A stretch of DNA of 24,679 nucleotides from Euryarchaeota archaeon UBA549 (GTDB lineage Archaea > Thermoplasmatota > Poseidoniia > Poseidoniales > Poseidoniaceae), in NCBI GenBank assembly GCA_002495645.1, contig DAGF01000060.1, positions 1 through 24,679 of the forward strand. Reading direction: 5' to 3'. This document shows, in pieces, positions 1-7,120 of the stretch; the first letter of the stretch is position 1, and each line of letters opens with the position of its first letter. The translations under genes were made by a program, and so were the position numbers. The notes beneath the pieces were generated by a model. It was not told where the DNA came from. It made no database searches and saw only the letters and a list, made by a program, of their open reading frames with translations.

Positions 1-81
1 TCGGAGAACGCCGGTCACGGTGGGTCGGCTCAAACCGCATTTGCGTCGGCCGCTTCGCTTGACCTCAGTGATGTTGTTCAA
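1..81 (-). CDS. Possible 5' end of a gene running off the left edge
   Basis: On the minus strand an open frame begins with a TTG at 81-79, overlapping the stop codon of the neighbouring gene, and stays open to base 1 (27 codons). The translation contains the stretch GLSRPTVTGVLR, which resembles the recognition helix of MarR-like winged-helix regulators. It is too short to identify and carries no clear ribosome binding site at the TTG. If it is not coding, the first 77 bases are simply the spacer downstream of the next gene. Confidence 0.2.
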   Translation of the reverse strand, partial: MNNITEVKRSGRRKCGLSRPTVTGVLR

Positions 82-1082
82 GCATGAGCGAGCGGAACAC
101 CTGCTGTTCGAAGCACCTGCACATCCAAGTCCTTGATGACGTCTGCTTGTTCGCCATTAATGGGCTCCTCATAGTCGGTGTAAATGTCGTCTGGAGAGTA
201 GTTACTGCAGGTCAATTTGTCAACAAGGGACTTGGCAAGAGAAGGGTAGTCGGCAGCAACCTTTCGCAGGAGAATGGGGTCGGTTTGCCAATCGCTTGCG
301 CCCTTCAAGGCTGCAGGAGCCTCGCTCAAGTGCTCCACCATCTCAAAGAAATTGCAGAGCGCATAGTGGCCTGTGCCCTCTTTTTCGTGGTCTTCAAAGA
401 GAAGATTCCACCAGCTTTGTCTTGGTTTTTGGTACTCAATTCGATAGCCCTTGTGCAAAGGCAAGCCAAAGTGAATTCGCCAAGACCAGCCGTTGGTTCC
501 CTCAAAGGTGAAGGTTTCGTTCTTGAAATCGAATTCACCGCTCACGGTGTTGGCATAGTGCTGCTCAAGGCTGTGGGAAAGGGGTGAACGTGCGAGGCCG
601 TAAATTTGGAACAGGGTTCTTCGGAGGGGACTCAGGCTTTCGTGGAGCCAAGAAACTTCATCGTTGAGCAAACCGAGGAGATATCCAGCAAAGAGGTCGT
701 ATGCAGGCATGTTCTCTTGGTGAAGAACTTGAACACAGGCGCTCTTGGGTTCCTTGACCAAGCCACTCTTTGGGTGCACTTCCACCACATCAAAGGAGTT
801 GTAACTGAACGGATTCACGAATTTCCCCATGAATGAATTGACGTCAACTCGGTAGATGGCGAGTTGGCCCACGATGATGAGATGCCCCTCGTCGTCAAGT
901 TGCATTTTGTCTTCGTGTTCTTCCACAATCTCGTTGACCAATCGTGCAGCAACCTCGGCAGCATTCGCAATCTTCAACATGGAGTCCAGCATGTCATCTC
1001 TGCGAAGTTCCTGAACGGTCCCTTCTCGAAAATCCCCAAACAATGCACCTAATCCATCAAACACTTCGTCCATGCTCTCCAT
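78..1082 (-). CDS. Hypothetical protein, about 335 residues
   Basis: I do not recognise this protein. It is soluble-looking, with no signal peptide or membrane segment, and is rich in Trp, His and acidic residues. The N-terminal third is helical and acidic (around VNEIVEEHEDKM). The middle holds mixed alpha/beta segments, including the Trp-rich stretch FEGTNGWSWRIHFGLPL. The start is uncertain. A GTG at 1094, an ATG at 1082 and an ATG at 1073 are in frame, and none has a good Shine-Dalgarno sequence. A TATA-like box at 1095-1102 lies about 25 bases upstream of the ATG at 1073, which would fit a leaderless transcript from there. The gene follows the HAD phosphatase gene after only about 10-20 bases, so it may also be read as the last gene of that run. 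Confidence 0.75.
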   Translation of the reverse strand: MESMDEVFDGLGALFGDFREGTVQELRRDDMLDSMLKIANAAEVAARLVNEIVEEHEDKMQLDDEGHLIIVGQLAIYRVDVNSFMGKFVNPFSYNSFDVVEVHPKSGLVKEPKSACVQVLHQENMPAYDLFAGYLLGLLNDEVSWLHESLSPLRRTLFQIYGLARSPLSHSLEQHYANTVSGEFDFKNETFTFEGTNGWSWRIHFGLPLHKGYRIEYQKPRQSWWNLLFEDHEKEGTGHYALCNFFEMVEHLSEAPAALKGASDWQTDPILLRKVAADYPSLAKSLVDKLTCSNYSPDDIYTDYEEPINGEQADVIKDLDVQVLRTAGVPLAHA

Positions 1083-1094
1083 GGCATATGACAC

Positions 1095-1102
1095 AATATA
1101 AA
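1095..1102 (-). promoter_or_regulatory. TATA-like box upstream of the 335-residue hypothetical gene
   Basis: The minus strand reads TTTATATT, one base off the archaeal TATA consensus TTTATATA. Its centre is about 25 bases upstream of an in-frame ATG at 1073. Euryarchaeal transcription normally starts 22-27 bases downstream of the TATA centre, so a leaderless mRNA beginning at that ATG is plausible. No purine-rich BRE element is obvious upstream, and the box overlaps the end of the preceding gene region. Confidence 0.35.
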
Positions 1103-1103
1103 C

Positions 1104-1769
1104 TCACGAAGTCCAGTCTACAATTTCCCAGTCATTGGCCTGTGCATGACGACGAAGTGACCCCTCTGGACTGACGGCTATCGGATGACCGCAAAGGGCC
1201 ATGAACCAAGAATCCGCGAGGGTGTTCCCGTAGCCGTAACATTTTGTCAAATCATGACCGTTTTGCTCAGCATCACGCATGACGACGGGAACCTTCCCCT
1301 TTCGGCGAGGTACACTCCAGCCTCGCTCTGACCCCGAGAGCATGCCTTCCCGAACCTCGGGGCCGCATCCGTAAACTGCGTCCATCCCGAGCACGTCGGC
1401 CATTGCCTCAGCCATGGGCGCTACCGTCGCTGTAACCAAAACCAAACGGTGGCCTTGTTCTCGATGCCAAGCGAGTTTTTCCCAAGCCTGTGGAGGAATG
1501 AAAGCCTTGAGCTTCTCACTCGCTAGAAGGCGCGAATAGCGTTCGAGTACGTCCCAAGAAGCGAGGGAAAGGTGCCCTCTGTTTCGCGCGGCGTCGTAGA
1601 CCGCTCGACCTCGGATCATGTTCGTGATGAAACCGCTGGTCCACGCAACCGCGCCCCACGGGATTCGCCAAGGACGACGACGAGCGAGGTAGGCGGTCAG
1701 TGTTTTTTCACTCGAAGCGTTCAGCAGCGTCCCGTCGAGGTCAAAATACGCTGCAACCTCGCCCCCCAT
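1104..1769 (-). CDS. HAD-superfamily phosphatase, SerB-like (HAD-IB)
   Basis: This 221-residue protein is a HAD-fold phosphohydrolase of the SerB-like IB subfamily, a group that removes phosphate from small molecules such as phosphoserine. Motif I is FDLDGTLL, with the likely nucleophile Asp10 and acid/base Asp12. Motif II is the Thr in LVTAT (about 113). The motif III lysine is Lys157 or Lys159 in RRKGK. Motif IV reads GYGNTLAD, so the usual first Asp of GDSxxD is Asn182 while Asp186 is kept. A helical cap lies between motifs I and II (about residues 20-100). The C-terminal end (PIAVSPEGSLRRHA...W) matches the family ending. The ATG start places motif I close to the N-terminus as expected. 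The substrate cannot be told from sequence. Confidence 0.88.
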   Translation of the reverse strand: MGGEVAAYFDLDGTLLNASSEKTLTAYLARRRPWRIPWGAVAWTSGFITNMIRGRAVYDAARNRGHLSLASWDVLERYSRLLASEKLKAFIPPQAWEKLAWHREQGHRLVLVTATVAPMAEAMADVLGMDAVYGCGPEVREGMLSGSERGWSVPRRKGKVPVVMRDAEQNGHDLTKCYGYGNTLADSWFMALCGHPIAVSPEGSLRRHAQANDWEIVDWTS

Positions 1770-1832
1770 GGCCTTGCGTGTTCGCAGGCCCTACATGAGC
1801 GAACCGCCCGACTCGAGGGCGAGTGTACTGTT

Positions 1833-2102
1833 TCAAGACTCATCGGCCGAAGGGCCGTAGACACGTCGACCTGCTCTGTGGTCTTGCCACCAGGTCAAGG
1901 AGGAACGGAGGTGGCGGGTGATGAAAAAGCCGACCTTACGTGGCGTGAGTCCATGGTTTCGCAGTTTTTTGTCGTGGTTGAGGTTGGCGACGATGGCTTG
2001 GGCCGAACACCCCGGATTGGCGAACACAAACCGGCGAACTTCTTCAGCAAGGCGTTCGAATCGTGCACGTTTTTGGCTTCCTTTTCCTATCCGTTGAGGC
2101 AT
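1833..2102 (-). CDS. Small winged-helix-like protein, 89 residues
   Basis: This small basic protein looks like a compact winged-helix DNA-binding domain. Residues 16-28 form a first helix. Residues 31-42 (GCSAQAIVANLN) and 51-66 (GLTPRKVGFFITRHLR) fit helix-turn-helix helices. Residues 69-83 (LTWWQDHRAGRRVYG) fit a beta wing ending at the C-terminus. I cannot assign it to a named family, so a regulatory role is inferred from fold appearance only. The ATG start has no Shine-Dalgarno sequence, and an AT-rich stretch about 30 bases upstream may be a weak promoter. It lies between the HAD phosphatase gene (63-base gap) and the 117-residue unknown (46-base gap), all on the same strand. Confidence 0.65.
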   Translation of the reverse strand: MPQRIGKGSQKRARFERLAEEVRRFVFANPGCSAQAIVANLNHDKKLRNHGLTPRKVGFFITRHLRSSLTWWQDHRAGRRVYGPSADES

Positions 2103-2148
2103 GAACCAAGAAAATGGATTGAACCATTATCAAAGATTCGCTGGGACT

Positions 2149-2502
2149 TCACTTGAAGTCGACCGGTTGGGTCGTCTTCCAATTCGCCGTTGCCAATTTC
2201 TTGGCTTTGCCATCGGCGATGATGGGATGAATATCGTTGAGGCGCCCGTGCATGCCGTGCACTTGGAACTTGACGCGTAGTTCAGCCATGCGGTCCCGCT
2301 GGAGGGCTTCGTCCTGCTCGTCGTCGAGATCAACGCTGGCGAGGGTCGTGCCCTCATTGGCACAGGTGATGGTGAGCGTGTTTCCGGCATAACTCAACGT
2401 CGGTCGGAAGTCCCAATCATCGGGGTGATGCATCCAAACCGAAAGGTCGAGCGACACCGTGTCTCGAAGGGTAACGCGTCCGATTTCTACCGTGTCCACC
2501 AT
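2149..2502 (-). CDS. Hypothetical protein, 117 residues
   Basis: I do not recognise this protein. It is soluble and predicted mostly beta in its N-terminal two thirds (alternating stretches such as GNTLTITCANEGTTLASVDL). A helical, acidic segment follows (DDEQDEALQRDRMAELR), then a basic tail ending PVDFK. It has no signal peptide. I placed the start at the ATG at 2502. An in-frame TTG at 2511 would add three residues. It sits 47 bases downstream of the PKD lipoprotein stop codon and probably shares its transcript. Confidence 0.65.
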   Translation of the reverse strand: MVDTVEIGRVTLRDTVSLDLSVWMHHPDDWDFRPTLSYAGNTLTITCANEGTTLASVDLDDEQDEALQRDRMAELRVKFQVHGMHGRLNDIHPIIADGKAKKLATANWKTTQPVDFK

Positions 2503-2549
2503 CGTAACCAATCCTTGCCAAACGGCCCCGCTTCATACCCCTTTCGCTT

Positions 2550-3737
2550 TCATTCGCTGGTGGAGCCGATGGCGACCTCGGTGAGTGAAGGTCGCATGAC
2601 GATGACTTCCACCGTCAAGGTCCAATCGTTTCCTGGGTCGGGGTCAATTTCACCGATGAAGGCGTCAGGGTCTGATTGTTGAGCGACCACCGACCACACC
2701 CACGAACCCTGGCCTTGGCCGCTGTCTCGTGAACGAAGCAACATTTCCAGCAATGCTTCGGCAGAATCTGAGGTGTACATGCCGTCTTCACCACGAACGT
2801 TCATCTCGTCGTCGGCCATCTCCGCTCGTGCAGGTTCATTGGTGGAGTAGTTGCCAGGTTCAGTAGCGACATTTCGCTTGTAACTGTCTTCAACGATGTG
2901 AAGGGCCAGGGTGAAATTGTCATGCGGTGGTGCAACATCTTGGTCCAACTCCAACACGGCATTGTACGACATCACTCGCCCCACTTCACCAGGCGTTATG
3001 TTGCCCGACCACGTCTCGCCTTGGTCGAGGTATTCATCCCACGACATCTCGTACGTCTCGGTGATCCACGTCACTTGGAACGTGCGGGTGGTCACGTTCA
3101 CCTCAAAGGGTTCGATTGCGAATGCTCCTGCGGCGTCATCCACTCGCAGAACGCCGTTGATGATGCCTGAAGCCGAAGTGTCGAGCAAGACGGTGGGCGT
3201 GGTGGCGTCAGCATCGTTGCGAGTATCGCCGTCGCCATCGCTGTCTTCGGCCGCATTCAAGTCCCAACTGAAGGTGAGGTCATCGCCCTCCGGGTCAAAA
3301 GATGCGCTGGCGTCCAAGAGAGCGGCATCGCCAGCACGAACGGATTCGGGCATGGTGATGTTGATGCTTGGAGCACCGTTCACGATGATGGTGGCGATGG
3401 CGTCATCCGTACCGCCTTGGTCGTTGGTGACCGTGATTCGGACCGTGTACTGGCCGAAGGCGAGGTAGGTATGAGAGGTGAAGCCGACGACGGTTTCGGC
3501 CGTGGTTCCATCACCAAAATCCCAAGCATAGTTCGTAATGACGCCTTCAACCGGTGAAGATGCGCGAGCGTCAAGGGTCACCATTTCACCTTCTTGAATC
3601 AAGGTGGGGTAGGCTTCGAGGGTTGCTCGTGGGTCGACGGTGGTGTCGAGAGCACCGGTGCATCCCGCCAGGAAACTCATGAGCAACGTTTGCACGACGA
3701 CCAAAGCGAAGATCCGCTCCCTTCGCCTGCCCATCAT
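2550..3737 (-). CDS. Secreted PKD-domain lipoprotein
   Basis: This 395-residue protein is probably exported and lipid-anchored on the outside of the cell. The N-terminus has a basic stretch (MMGRRRER), a hydrophobic core and a lipobox-like FLAGC with Cys26. Two PKD-type beta-sandwich domains follow. The first (about 40-120) has the hallmark NYAWDFGDGTT and a HTY...GQYTVRITVTN ending. The second (about 121-220) begins INITMPESVRAGD and carries an Asp-rich insert (AEDSDGDGDTRNDAD) that may bind calcium. The remaining 175 residues are an unrecognised beta-rich domain with several Asn-X-Ser/Thr sites. I chose the ATG pair at 3737/3734 because it starts the signal peptide. The frame extends further upstream to 3845, but that would overlap the preceding gene and bury the signal. 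PKD domains usually mediate surface binding or spacing. Confidence 0.85.
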   Translation of the reverse strand: MMGRRRERIFALVVVQTLLMSFLAGCTGALDTTVDPRATLEAYPTLIQEGEMVTLDARASSPVEGVITNYAWDFGDGTTAETVVGFTSHTYLAFGQYTVRITVTNDQGGTDDAIATIIVNGAPSINITMPESVRAGDAALLDASASFDPEGDDLTFSWDLNAAEDSDGDGDTRNDADATTPTVLLDTSASGIINGVLRVDDAAGAFAIEPFEVNVTTRTFQVTWITETYEMSWDEYLDQGETWSGNITPGEVGRVMSYNAVLELDQDVAPPHDNFTLALHIVEDSYKRNVATEPGNYSTNEPARAEMADDEMNVRGEDGMYTSDSAEALLEMLLRSRDSGQGQGSWVWSVVAQQSDPDAFIGEIDPDPGNDWTLTVEVIVMRPSLTEVAIGSTSE

Positions 3738-3783
3738 GGAGACAAGGCCGGCCTTACCCTTTCTAATGGTTCGGGAGTCCAGA

Positions 3784-4164
3784 TTAAACAGAAGGGGAGT
3801 TTTCATCCTCATCAAAGACCACCGCTTCAGGAACATCGCCTTCAATGCTGGCTTTCAGATAAGGGTCGTCAAGGGAAGCAACATCGACAACATCCACTTC
3901 ATCAACATGGGTGAAACTCTCGTCCTCTTCGGCCAGTAAATCCTCCAACGAAGCATCACCAGCATCGTAAGGTGCAGCGACCAGTACCTCTTCTTGCTGT
4001 GGCGTTTCTTCCTCGTCAAATAACGAAAGTGCCTCGTCAGTTTTGGTATCTTGGAGTTCTGCAAAGGCCTCTTTTTGTCGCGTCTCTTCCTCTCGCGCTG
4101 ATGCCTCAGCATCCTCTGTTTTCTTGTCCGATGAGCCCGATTTGAACCAGTCCCGCAAGCCCAT
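3784..4164 (-). CDS. Acidic hypothetical protein, 126 residues
   Basis: I do not recognise this protein. It begins MGLRDWFKSGSSDKK, a short amphipathic basic helix. A long acidic, low-complexity region rich in Glu, Asp and Ala follows (for example LFDEEETPQQEEVL and LEDLLAEEDESFTHVDEVD). It is probably largely disordered, apart from possible helices. An amphipathic N-terminus followed by an acidic linker is typical of peripheral membrane or adaptor proteins, but no function can be given. The start is placed at the ATG at 4164 because the MGLRDWF sequence looks like a true N-terminus. An in-frame start at 4206 would reach almost to the divergent exonuclease gene. It is the first gene of the leftward run. 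Confidence 0.65.
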   Translation of the reverse strand: MGLRDWFKSGSSDKKTEDAEASAREEETRQKEAFAELQDTKTDEALSLFDEEETPQQEEVLVAAPYDAGDASLEDLLAEEDESFTHVDEVDVVDVASLDDPYLKASIEGDVPEAVVFDEDENSPSV

Positions 4165-4231
4165 GATGGTGCTGATGGCGTCATGGTGTTTGAGAGTGAT
4201 GTTCAAAGGGGGTGCCTGCCGCTAATTGACC
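4165..4231. promoter_or_regulatory. Divergent promoter region, acidic protein / exonuclease
   Basis: This 67-base gap separates two divergently transcribed genes, so it should hold promoters for both directions. I see no strong TATA box and no convincing Shine-Dalgarno sequence. A GGGGGT stretch about 20 bases before the exonuclease ATG is the only purine-rich motif, and it is too far away to be convincing. Confidence 0.35.
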
Positions 4232-5053
4232 ATGGCACAGGACCTTTTCGTGGGCGAGAAGGTGCTGGCCTTCGATTTGGAGACCACCGGTGTTTCAACG
4301 AATAACGATCGCATCGTCCAATTTGCACTCATTGGGACGCTGGAGGACGGAACACCGGTCAACCGAGAACAAATTGTGAAACCTGGCGTTCGTATCCCAT
4401 ACGACGCCAGTCAAATCCACGGCATCTACAACGAGGACGTCCGCGACAAGCCCCCTCTTGCAGAAGTCGCTGATGAACTGGCCGAGTTGATTGAAGGCGC
4501 CATTCTTGTTGGTCACAACGTGCGAAGTTTTGACTACGCCATGCTGAAAACGGAATTCCTGCGCCTCGGTCGCCTTCCTCCCCAACCCAAGGCCATCATG
4601 GACACCCTGGAATTGGTTCGCCGACTTCGCCTTCCCCGGCCCCACAACCTCGGTGCTCTCTGCCAACGTCATGGCATTCGCCTTGAAGCGGCTCACACGG
4701 CGGCGGCTGATGCAGCGGCGACCATGTTGTTGTTCTGGCGCCTATCCGTTGAACATGCCGCTGCGTTCCGGCGGTCGCTTCCAGAACTCGAGCGCTGGAT
4801 TGCTCACGGTGACCAGCCCAAAGATGCCTCGGAATTAGGTCGTGGCCTCGACGACTTGGTGCCGGTTGATGCATTGGGAAAAATTCGTGAGGATGGGGGT
4901 GAGCTTGTGCTTGCCTTTGGTCGCCACCGTGGTCGCTACCTCTCCGAAGTTCAAGCCAACGACCCGTCCTACATTGGATGGCTCCTTTCCTCTTCCAGTG
5001 GTTTGGAATGTGAGACAACCAAGGAACGCATCAAAGAGCATCTCCGCTCATGA
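4232..5053 (+). CDS. DEDDh 3'-5' exonuclease (DnaQ-like) with ExoX-type C-terminal domain
   Basis: This 273-residue protein is a DnaQ-fold 3'-5' exonuclease, expected to trim DNA or RNA ends using two metal ions. All five DEDDh residues are visible: Asp15 and Glu17 in AFDLETTG, Asp101 in VGHNVRSFD, and His155 and Asp160 in AAHTAAAD. After a linker (about 170-225), residues 226-256 (VLAFGRHRGRYLSEVQ...YIGWLL) match the small C-terminal module of exodeoxyribonuclease X and DUF3820-type proteins. I use the ATG at 4232. A TTG at 4226 is also in frame. The stop codon abuts the stop of the convergent Cas4/RecB-like nuclease, with a six-base overlap. A role in repair or end processing is likely. A polymerase proofreading role is possible but not shown. 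Confidence 0.92.
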   Translation: MAQDLFVGEKVLAFDLETTGVSTNNDRIVQFALIGTLEDGTPVNREQIVKPGVRIPYDASQIHGIYNEDVRDKPPLAEVADELAELIEGAILVGHNVRSFDYAMLKTEFLRLGRLPPQPKAIMDTLELVRRLRLPRPHNLGALCQRHGIRLEAAHTAAADAAATMLLFWRLSVEHAAAFRRSLPELERWIAHGDQPKDASELGRGLDDLVPVDALGKIREDGGELVLAFGRHRGRYLSEVQANDPSYIGWLLSSSSGLECETTKERIKEHLRS

Positions 5054-6232
5054 TGAGGGGCGTTCGTACGGCACATCGTCAGGCATGGGCGACCATGGGA
5101 GGACATCGCACCAAGGGCCAATCCGCCAGGTTCCCCGCCCCGTCATGACCGAGCCAAGGAACATCGGACCTTGGTGGCCCGACGCTTGTAGTTCTTCGAG
5201 GACATCTTTGCCGCGTCCGTCAAACCTCGCTGAGATTTGATGCCCTGTCGGGATGGCGCGGCCGGTCTCATCAAGCGGTTCACAGAGCTCCAACACCGCA
5301 GCGCCCGATGAGGTCTCGTAGCGATGGAGCAGCACAACAGCATCACAGAAATCACCCTGATGCAATGTGCCCGATGCTTGACGCCAAGTCCACCAGTGCG
5401 GGCACCAGGCTTTCCAATCACAAAAGCCCCCGCAACTGTCTGGACCGGGGGTGGGCGCCATGGGCATGGTGGTTGGTTGGGTCGCTTCCCAAGCAGCGTA
5501 AGCCTGCTCGAGAACGCTCTCGCCTTCAGCGGCCCATTTGGACGCTGTTTTGGTGTACCACCCTTCGGTGCGGACGGGTGGTGCGGCTGGGTTGTTGGCA
5601 AGGAGAATATCTCGGTACATCCGAAGTTGGCGATTGACCTCGGGCTTGAGTTCCTTGGTCGGGGCGTTTCCTGTCTTGAGGTCGGCCACCAACCAACCTT
5701 GCATTTCACCCGCATCGTCCACATCCGCAAACAGGAGGTCGAGACGCCCCATCAGGCGGCCGTCGCTGGTTTTGAGTTCACCCTCAACGGCGATGGTCAA
5801 CGATTGGAGGTGTCGCCACAGGGCGATGGTCACCTGCTCGTGGTTGAGGTGCTTCGCTCCAATGTGGTCGAGAAGCAGGACGATACCCCCGCGCTGTTGT
5901 TTCTTGGCTTCGCTCCATTTTGCATCCTTCCAATCGGGTCGTCGAGGCGTGGCCATGAAGACCGCCTTTTCCTCGTCCCAACGTGCTTTGAGAAAACGCT
6001 CGGCCTGAAGCGGAAGCCAACCGGCTTCCCCGTCGTCCCTGCCTGCCAAATCCATGTTGAGTAAATCCTCAATCGAAGCGTGAACGGCGGTTCCTAAGGA
6101 GGCGGCCATGCCCGCTTTGCGTGGCAGCCGTTGACGGCTTAGCCAGTACATCCGAGGGCATGTCTCGTAGCGATTCCACGCGGAGGGTGAGAGCTGGTGC
6201 GCTCGTTGCGTCTCAGTTGCGCCCTCATCCAT
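5048..6232 (-). CDS. PD-(D/E)XK nuclease, Cas4/RecB-like, with iron-sulfur cysteines
   Basis: This 394-residue protein belongs to the RecB/Cas4 nuclease fold. The N-terminus has the family entry motif (LSPSAWNRYETCP, with Cys25) and a conserved His51 in GTAVHASIE. The catalytic core shows Glu151, Asp165 in MGRLDLLF, Asp184-Leu-Lys186 in VADLKTG, and the QLRMY motif (Gln202). Three cysteines follow at 267, 271 and 277 (SCGGFCDWKAWCP). With Cys25 they would hold a 4Fe-4S cluster as in Cas4 and AddB, although the first spacing is CX3C rather than the usual CX2C. Residues 290-380 form an extra beta-rich domain that may be an OB fold. The frame stays open upstream to 7045, but that part is antisense to the PAC2 gene. 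The ATG at 6232 gives the expected N-terminus. No CRISPR array or cas gene is nearby, so a repair role is more likely. Confidence 0.88.
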   Translation of the reverse strand: MDEGATETQRAHQLSPSAWNRYETCPRMYWLSRQRLPRKAGMAASLGTAVHASIEDLLNMDLAGRDDGEAGWLPLQAERFLKARWDEEKAVFMATPRRPDWKDAKWSEAKKQQRGGIVLLLDHIGAKHLNHEQVTIALWRHLQSLTIAVEGELKTSDGRLMGRLDLLFADVDDAGEMQGWLVADLKTGNAPTKELKPEVNRQLRMYRDILLANNPAAPPVRTEGWYTKTASKWAAEGESVLEQAYAAWEATQPTTMPMAPTPGPDSCGGFCDWKAWCPHWWTWRQASGTLHQGDFCDAVVLLHRYETSSGAAVLELCEPLDETGRAIPTGHQISARFDGRGKDVLEELQASGHQGPMFLGSVMTGRGTWRIGPWCDVLPWSPMPDDVPYERPSS

Positions 6233-6316
6233 GCCTTGAGGTGAGCGTCGTTGATGATGAAGGTTTGGTGACCAAACGGGGAAAGTGTTGAAGGGCAGCG
6301 GACTCCACCCTGCTTC
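6233..6316. promoter_or_regulatory. Divergent promoter region, Cas4/RecB-like nuclease / PAC2
   Basis: This 84-base gap lies between divergent genes and should carry both promoters. Neither gene has a clear Shine-Dalgarno sequence, so leaderless transcripts are possible. No strong TATA box is visible. Its notable content is the inverted repeat at 6263-6277. Confidence 0.4.
6263..6277. repeat. 15-base inverted repeat, possible operator
   Basis: The sequence GTTTGGTGACCAAAC has two perfect 7-base half-sites (GTTTGGT / ACCAAAC) around a single central base. It lies 31-45 bases upstream of the nuclease start and 40-54 bases upstream of the PAC2 start. That is where a repressor could block the TATA-binding region of either promoter. 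One such palindrome could arise by chance in a window this size, so its placement is the main argument. Confidence 0.4.
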
Positions 6317-7120
6317 ATGGATAGCCCCAGTCTGCGAATCAACGCGACCATTGAGAACGAGAATGCCATGGTCATCGCCTGCTTCCCAAGCGTCGGTATG
6401 GTCTCCAGCATCGTGGCTCACTACCTCATCGACCATCTTGACCTTGAGTTCGTGGGTGGCCTGGTCGACGAACGTTTGCCTGCCCTTGCCATGATCAACG
6501 AAGGTGTTCCGCTTCCGCCCATTCGCGCCTATGCCGGCAAGCCTCAGTGCACCATTGAGGGGTGCGACCAAGTCATCCTGCTCATGAGTGAGATGGTGGT
6601 GCCAGAGTCGCTGGTTCACAAGATTGTCTGGGCGCTCTTTGAGTGGTCGAAGGAACACCAAGTCTTGGCGGGGGTCGTTGTTGATGCCTTCGCCAAAGCA
6701 GGCATGAAGAGCGGCATGGACGGCGTGGACCCCGTGGTTGAGTACGAAGACACCGACGAGATTGATGTCGTGGGCATCGGCTGCAATGAAACGGTTCGAA
6801 CGATGCTGAAGGAGATGAACATCCCCTTGTTGGAAACGGGTGTTATTCGCGGCATGAACGCCGGTATTCTCAGCGAGGCCTCGCGCCGGGGCCTCGGGAC
6901 GATGTCCATCATGGTGGAAGCCGACCCCCGTTGGCCGGACGCACGAGCCGCTGCTGCATTGATTGAGCGACTGAACATCCTGTTGCCCACCATCGACCTC
7001 CCGCAGGAGCCCTTGCTCGCAGAAGCTGAGATGTTGGAGGCCCAAATTTCAGCCTTGATGGAGTCGGCAGGCGGGTCGGAAAAAGGCAGCTCGTCGTCCA
7101 ACGCCATGCTCTATGGCTGA
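6317..7120 (+). CDS. PAC2-family proteasome assembly chaperone / activator (PbaB-like)
   Basis: This 267-residue protein belongs to the archaeal PAC2 family (COG2047). Characterised members form homo-oligomers that help assemble the 20S proteasome or open its gate. Family features are the first strand and glycine turn (MVIACFPSVGMVSSIVAHYL), the second conserved block (FVGGLVDERLPALAMINEG with PPIRAYAG), a central V(V/I)P..LVHKIVWALFEW segment, and the GVIRGMNAGIL stretch. A DLPQEPLLAEAEMLE block comes before a flexible Ser-rich tail. The last three residues are Leu-Tyr-Gly, matching the HbYX motif used to dock into proteasome alpha-ring pockets. The start is the ATG at 6317. Its stop codon abuts the stop of the convergent LigA gene. 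Confidence 0.88.
   Translation: MDSPSLRINATIENENAMVIACFPSVGMVSSIVAHYLIDHLDLEFVGGLVDERLPALAMINEGVPLPPIRAYAGKPQCTIEGCDQVILLMSEMVVPESLVHKIVWALFEWSKEHQVLAGVVVDAFAKAGMKSGMDGVDPVVEYEDTDEIDVVGIGCNETVRTMLKEMNIPLLETGVIRGMNAGILSEASRRGLGTMSIMVEADPRWPDARAAAALIERLNILLPTIDLPQEPLLAEAEMLEAQISALMESAGGSEKGSSSSNAMLYG

Noticed and set aside
84..587. Plus-strand frame of 167 codons opposite the first gene
   Set aside because: It is antisense to a longer frame with better protein character and shows no recognisable domain.
1805..1821. Hairpin with a five-pair stem (CGCCC/GGGCG) between the winged-helix and HAD genes
   Set aside because: The stem is short and no T-run follows on the transcribed strand. It is likely to be chance in GC-rich sequence.
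5048..6232. Cas4-like nuclease as part of a CRISPR system
   Set aside because: No direct-repeat/spacer array, cas1, cas2 or other cas gene occurs in the window.
6233..7045. N-terminal extension of the Cas4/RecB-like frame on the minus strand (about 270 residues)
   Set aside because: It is antisense to the PAC2 gene, has no domain similarity, and the family N-terminus starts at the ATG at 6232.
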